Assembly: GCF_000005505.3 (NCBI RefSeq)
Contig: NC_016131.3
Span: 5,105,501 to 5,169,500 of the forward strand
DNA from: Brachypodium distachyon
Taxonomy: Eukaryota > Streptophyta > Magnoliopsida > Poales > Poaceae
DNA length: 64,000 bases
Direction of reading: 5' to 3'
The translations under genes were made by a program, and so were the position numbers. The notes beneath the pieces are model-generated. The model was given only the letters and a program-made list of their open reading frames with translations. It was not told the DNA's origin and did not search any database. Below, one piece after another: positions 60,407 through 64,000 of this stretch (position 1 is its first letter; every line of letters starts with the position of its first letter).

Positions 60407-60761
60407 GTTAACTCATCGAGGACTTGAGGGTGAACTTTTTCTACACGCCCTAGGCGATGATGAACTTTTTCTAGACCAGCCAAGCCCTGCAGCCCAGACG
60501 AAGCTAACAAGGCCTAAAGAGCTCTCGGCCCGATTAGTAGTTCGAAAACCATCGGCCCAGTCGAAAGATATTTCCCTCTCACTTTGTGCCGCAGCGGCAG
60601 CACGCGTGCACGACGACACCTTATCCGCATACTCTCTCTTTCTTCCGCGCAAAGACGAAGCGAACGAACGATGCGTCGCCACCACCACTCTTCGCCTCTC
60701 CCGCTCCCACTCGGATTCCGCAGCTCCCTCCCTCCTCCCCGCCGACCCAACGACAACGGCG

Positions 60762-63063
60762 ATGCCGTCCCCCACATGCTACCTCCTCCTAAACCCTTCC
60801 AGAGCCCACCGCCGCCTCCTGCCGTCCCCCCGCCCCCCCGCCGCCGCCCGCTGCGGCCGGCTCCGCGTCTCCTGCGACGTGCCGCGGCAAGGGGGTGACG
60901 GCGGCGGGGCGAAGCGTGGGGTCATCCCCTCCGGAGACGGCAAGGGGAAGAAGCGGGTCGTGTTCTTCGACGCCGCGCCGCCATTGGCGCAGCAGAGCGG
61001 CGGCGAGGAGGGGAAGGTGAAGAAGGCGGAGCCGAAGCAGGATGGCGCGGCGCTGCGGCTGCTGCGGCGGGCGACCAAGCGGACGCTGTCGGTCCTCTCC
61101 AACCTCCCGCTCGCCATCACCGAGATGTTCGCCATTGCCGGCCTCATGGCCTTGGGTATGGCTCCTTAACACCCAGTAATCTCGCGATACTGCTGGTCCG
61201 ATGAATGAATCGCGAGGTGGTAGTGCTTGCATTGTGAAATTTTGTGATCGGGATCGCAGGCACGGTGATTGACCAAGGAGAGGCGCCGAGCTACTACTTG
61301 GAGAAGTTCCCCGAGGACAACCCGGTGTTGGGCTTCATCACGTGGAGGTGGATCCTCACCCCCGGCTTCGACCACATGTTCTCATCGCCGGTCTTCCTCG
61401 GCCTCCTCGCGCTACTCGCGGCCTCTCTGATGGCCTGCACCTACACCACCCAATTGCCCATGGTGAAGGTCGCGAAGAGGTATGTTATGTCCTTCTGATG
61501 GGCTATTGGGCTGACTGACTGATCAGATGACCAATTAACAGCATCAGGTGCCAATTGTTGCTGTACTTGCAGATGGTCGTTTATGAGTTCAGGAGGAAGC
61601 ATTAGGAAGCAAGACTTTTCTGACTCGCTTCCCCGCGCATCCATTCAGGATTTGGGGGTCATCTTAATGGGCGCCGGATATGAGGTAATTGTCACCTTCA
61701 GTGCAGTACAATTCCCCCAAATTGCTGTTCTTGCCTTCTTGGCATGTACATTATTTCCGCGCTTGATATTTTGCAGGTCTTCACTAAGGGGCCATCTCTG
61801 TATGCTTTCAAGGGGTTGGCTGGCCGGTATGCGCCTATTGGCGTGCACTTAGCGATGATTCTTGTCATGGCAGGCGCCACACTTACTGCGACCGGAAGCT
61901 TTAAAGGCTCAGTGGATGTTCCCCAAGGACTGAATTTCGTCATCGGAGATATCATGAAACCAAAAGGCTTTCTCTCGGTCGCGCCGGATGTTTTCAACAC
62001 AGAAGTCCACGTTAATCGGTTCTACATGGAGTACTATGACAGTGGAGAGGTAGCCACCTTGCTTGGTACATGTCTCTTGTGTGCTCATTGTGACACTAGA
62101 TTGATAGGTAAACATATGTTCTCGTTGCCAGGTTTCGCAATTTTATAGCGACCTTTCACTTTTCGACCTTGACGGCAAAGAAGTAATGAGGAGGACGATC
62201 AAAGTGAATGATCCCCTGAGGTATGGTGGGATCACAATATACCAAACAGACTGGGGATTTTCAGCACTACAAGTGAAGAAAAACGGCGAAGGCCCTTTCA
62301 ATTTGGCCATGGCCCCCTTGAAACTGAATGGTGATAAAAAGCTTTATGGAACATTCTTGCCACTTGAAGACTCTGATTCTTCTTCAAGTGTGAAGGGAAT
62401 GTATGTTCAAAGTTTCATGCGTTAATTTTGCATTTGAGCCATTAACTATGACTTATTAACTTCTTTTCTTGGTGACCTGCAGATCAATGCTTGCTCGAGA
62501 TCTGCAGTCTATTGTGTTGTATGATCAAGATGGTAAGTTTGTAGGGGTTCGTCGGCCAAGTTCAAAATTGCCCATTGAAATCAACGGCAATGAAATACTA
62601 ATTGAAGACGCTATTGGCAGTACAGGTCTCGATCTTAAGGTCAGGACTATAGATATCACGCTTCCCTTTTGATGACATTTGTGCATGTTGCATGAACCAC
62701 TAAATGCGTCTTGTGTTCTCCTTTTCGTCAGACCGATCCTGGAATTCCTGTTGTTTATGCTGGATTTGGCGCACTCATGTTGACAACCTGCATTAGCTAT
62801 CTTTCACATGCTCAGGTGTGTGCAAATACGGCAGTTCTGTTTTCATTCTTGTTCTAGACAAGAACTTTATTAACTGTCAGAATTTGTGATTTAATATTTC
62901 CTAGTTATGGGCATTGCAAGACGGAACTACAGTAGTCATCGGAGGGAAGTCAAATCGAGCAAAGATTGAATTTTCTGATGAGATGAACCGGTTACTCAAT
63001 AAAGTACCAGAGTTGATCAGTGTTAATGAGAAAACAGTAGATAATAAATCAAGTGCTACATGA
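60762..63063 (+). CDS. CCS1: Chloroplast cytochrome c biogenesis protein CCS1 (ResB family)
   Basis: Eight exons: 60762-61155, 61260-61479, 61573-61684, 61777-62049, 62132-62400, 62483-62639, 62732-62815, 62905-63063. All introns are GT-AG and the phases join to 555 codons. With CcsA, Ccs1 forms the system II haem ligation machinery that attaches haem to apocytochromes c and f in the thylakoid lumen. The N-terminus (about 50-60 residues, Ser/Arg/Pro/Ala-rich) is a chloroplast transit peptide. Membrane segments lie at about 118-138, 175-196 and 264-284 (with the conserved His266 in PIGVHLAMI) and at about 482-503. The large lumenal ResB domain lies between the third and fourth. The C-terminal VIGGKSNRAKIEF block is typical of the family. 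The upstream frame is open but without an ATG. Complete and apparently intact. Confidence 0.95.
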
Positions 63064-64000
63064 GGGATTCTCTTTATTTGGTTGGGACCGTTCAAACACA
63101 CTGAGACATTTTTGTGGGTTGAGGTTGGAATTCAGAAACAAGACGCAGAGAACCAAAAATCATACTGTACTATCTTCTTGCTGAAGACTGAAGATAGGTC
63201 ATGCTGCAATTTAAGTTCTTATTCAACATCAAGGCGAAATTGGCGTAAAGATGAAATAACGTTCATTCTAATGGATCTATGGTGTTCTTGCATCAAGACA
63301 GAGCTGATTCTGTCCTGTGTTACTACAGAACAAAGTGATAAAATTATACCCTGAAGATGAACAATTGGTTCTGTTACTGAATTTTTGGGTAACATGTTGC
63401 AACTTGTAGGTGTAGCCATACAAACTCATTGAAAAATGACACTAGATACTTTGATTGTTATAAACAACTTCCGTTCCTATCATTGTTTCTGTGGTCGGTG
63501 CGGTATCAACTGCTTCTCGATTGTATGTCAAGTTGTTGTCAGTACCTGACATTTTCCATTCCGGTCAAATTAACGCTCAACATAAACTAACAAAGGGGAT
63601 TCTTCTGCTGGTAAGCTTCGATCTCCGAACCCAATGATGAGTTTCAGGTGGGATTATTTATCTATAATCAGCATCTACTGACATGTGGTGATGCCAAACA
63701 GACATGTGGCATGCACAGTTGCTAGTTTCTAGCAGTTGATGGCCTCCATGAGAGGCACATGGAAGTTCTGCGGTTGCATTGTTTAGCTCGTTCTTGCATG
63801 AGTATAAAAATTCGGATTTCCTTGCCCCCAAACCTTAAGCAATGAGATCTCTCTTGAAATCTCAGTATCCACTGTTTATTCTTTCTTCCAAAATGTACTC
63901 CACCTTTGAAGAAACCCAAATCAAGATCCAGTTGTGGGACCGGGACACACGAGCTTCAGATTTCTTCTCTCTCTATTTGAACCTGAAAGGACATTTCAGA
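63064..64000. other. 3' flank of CCS1
   Basis: AT-rich DNA, probably starting with the CCS1 3' UTR. No further gene was recognised before the end of the window. Confidence 0.5.

Noticed and set aside
1..64000. CRISPR arrays, prokaryotic operons, replication origins
   Set aside because: The sequence is plant nuclear DNA with spliced genes. No regular spacer-repeat array was seen.

Overview
The window is nuclear DNA of a grass, most likely a pooid (Brachypodium or Triticeae type). The reasons are plant-style introns, GC-rich 5' ends of genes, a plant gene set (chloroplast Ccs1, a PP2-A10-like protein, an ocs-type bZIP, MET1 and transportin relatives) and many grass transposons: Stowaway MITEs, Mutator-like elements, LINEs and a miniature LTR element. 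Gene density is low. Most of the sequence is intergenic or transposon-derived.

Layout. 1-8.4 kb: intergenic, with microsatellites and a direct duplication of about 606 bp. 8.5-12.3 kb (minus): a two-RRM RNA-binding protein gene. 12.4-15.5 kb: intergenic, with a GC-rich low-complexity block. 15.5-18.8 kb: a chimeric relic of a plasma-membrane proton-pump exon followed by a broken MET1-type DNA methyltransferase, split by a LINE with a 15-bp target duplication. 18.8-24.2 kb: intergenic, with MITEs. 24.3-25.5 kb (plus): an intronless bZIP gene with G-boxes and a TATA box. 28.0-31.7 kb (minus): a PP2-A10-like gene; the DNA downstream of it is duplicated at 50.8-53.5 kb. 32.2-33.5 kb: a Pack-MULE-like element nested in a dispersed repeat whose inverted partner lies at 59.1-59.6 kb. 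34-39.7 kb: AT-rich degenerate repeats and a LINE RNase H fragment. 40.0-48.2 kb (minus): a gene of about 21 exons. 48.2-48.9 kb: a LINE reverse-transcriptase fragment. 58.4 kb (plus): a small intronless plant protein. 60.8-63.1 kb (plus): the complete 8-exon CCS1 gene.

The most unusual locus is at 40.0-48.2 kb. Exons resembling a ribosome-inactivating-protein (RIP) domain run in frame, inside one exon, into exons of a transportin-1 (karyopherin beta2) homologue. Nearly all transportin splice sites and phases are preserved. However, one frameshift, one probable stop and a loss of about 200 residues suggest a decaying or neofunctionalised chimera. Its introns have collected a LINE, a Mutator-type MITE, a TRIM/SMART-type LTR element and a Stowaway element.

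The intact genes are unrelated housekeeping or regulatory genes and form no pathway or cluster. All assignments come from reading the sequence and from remembered family features. No database search was run.
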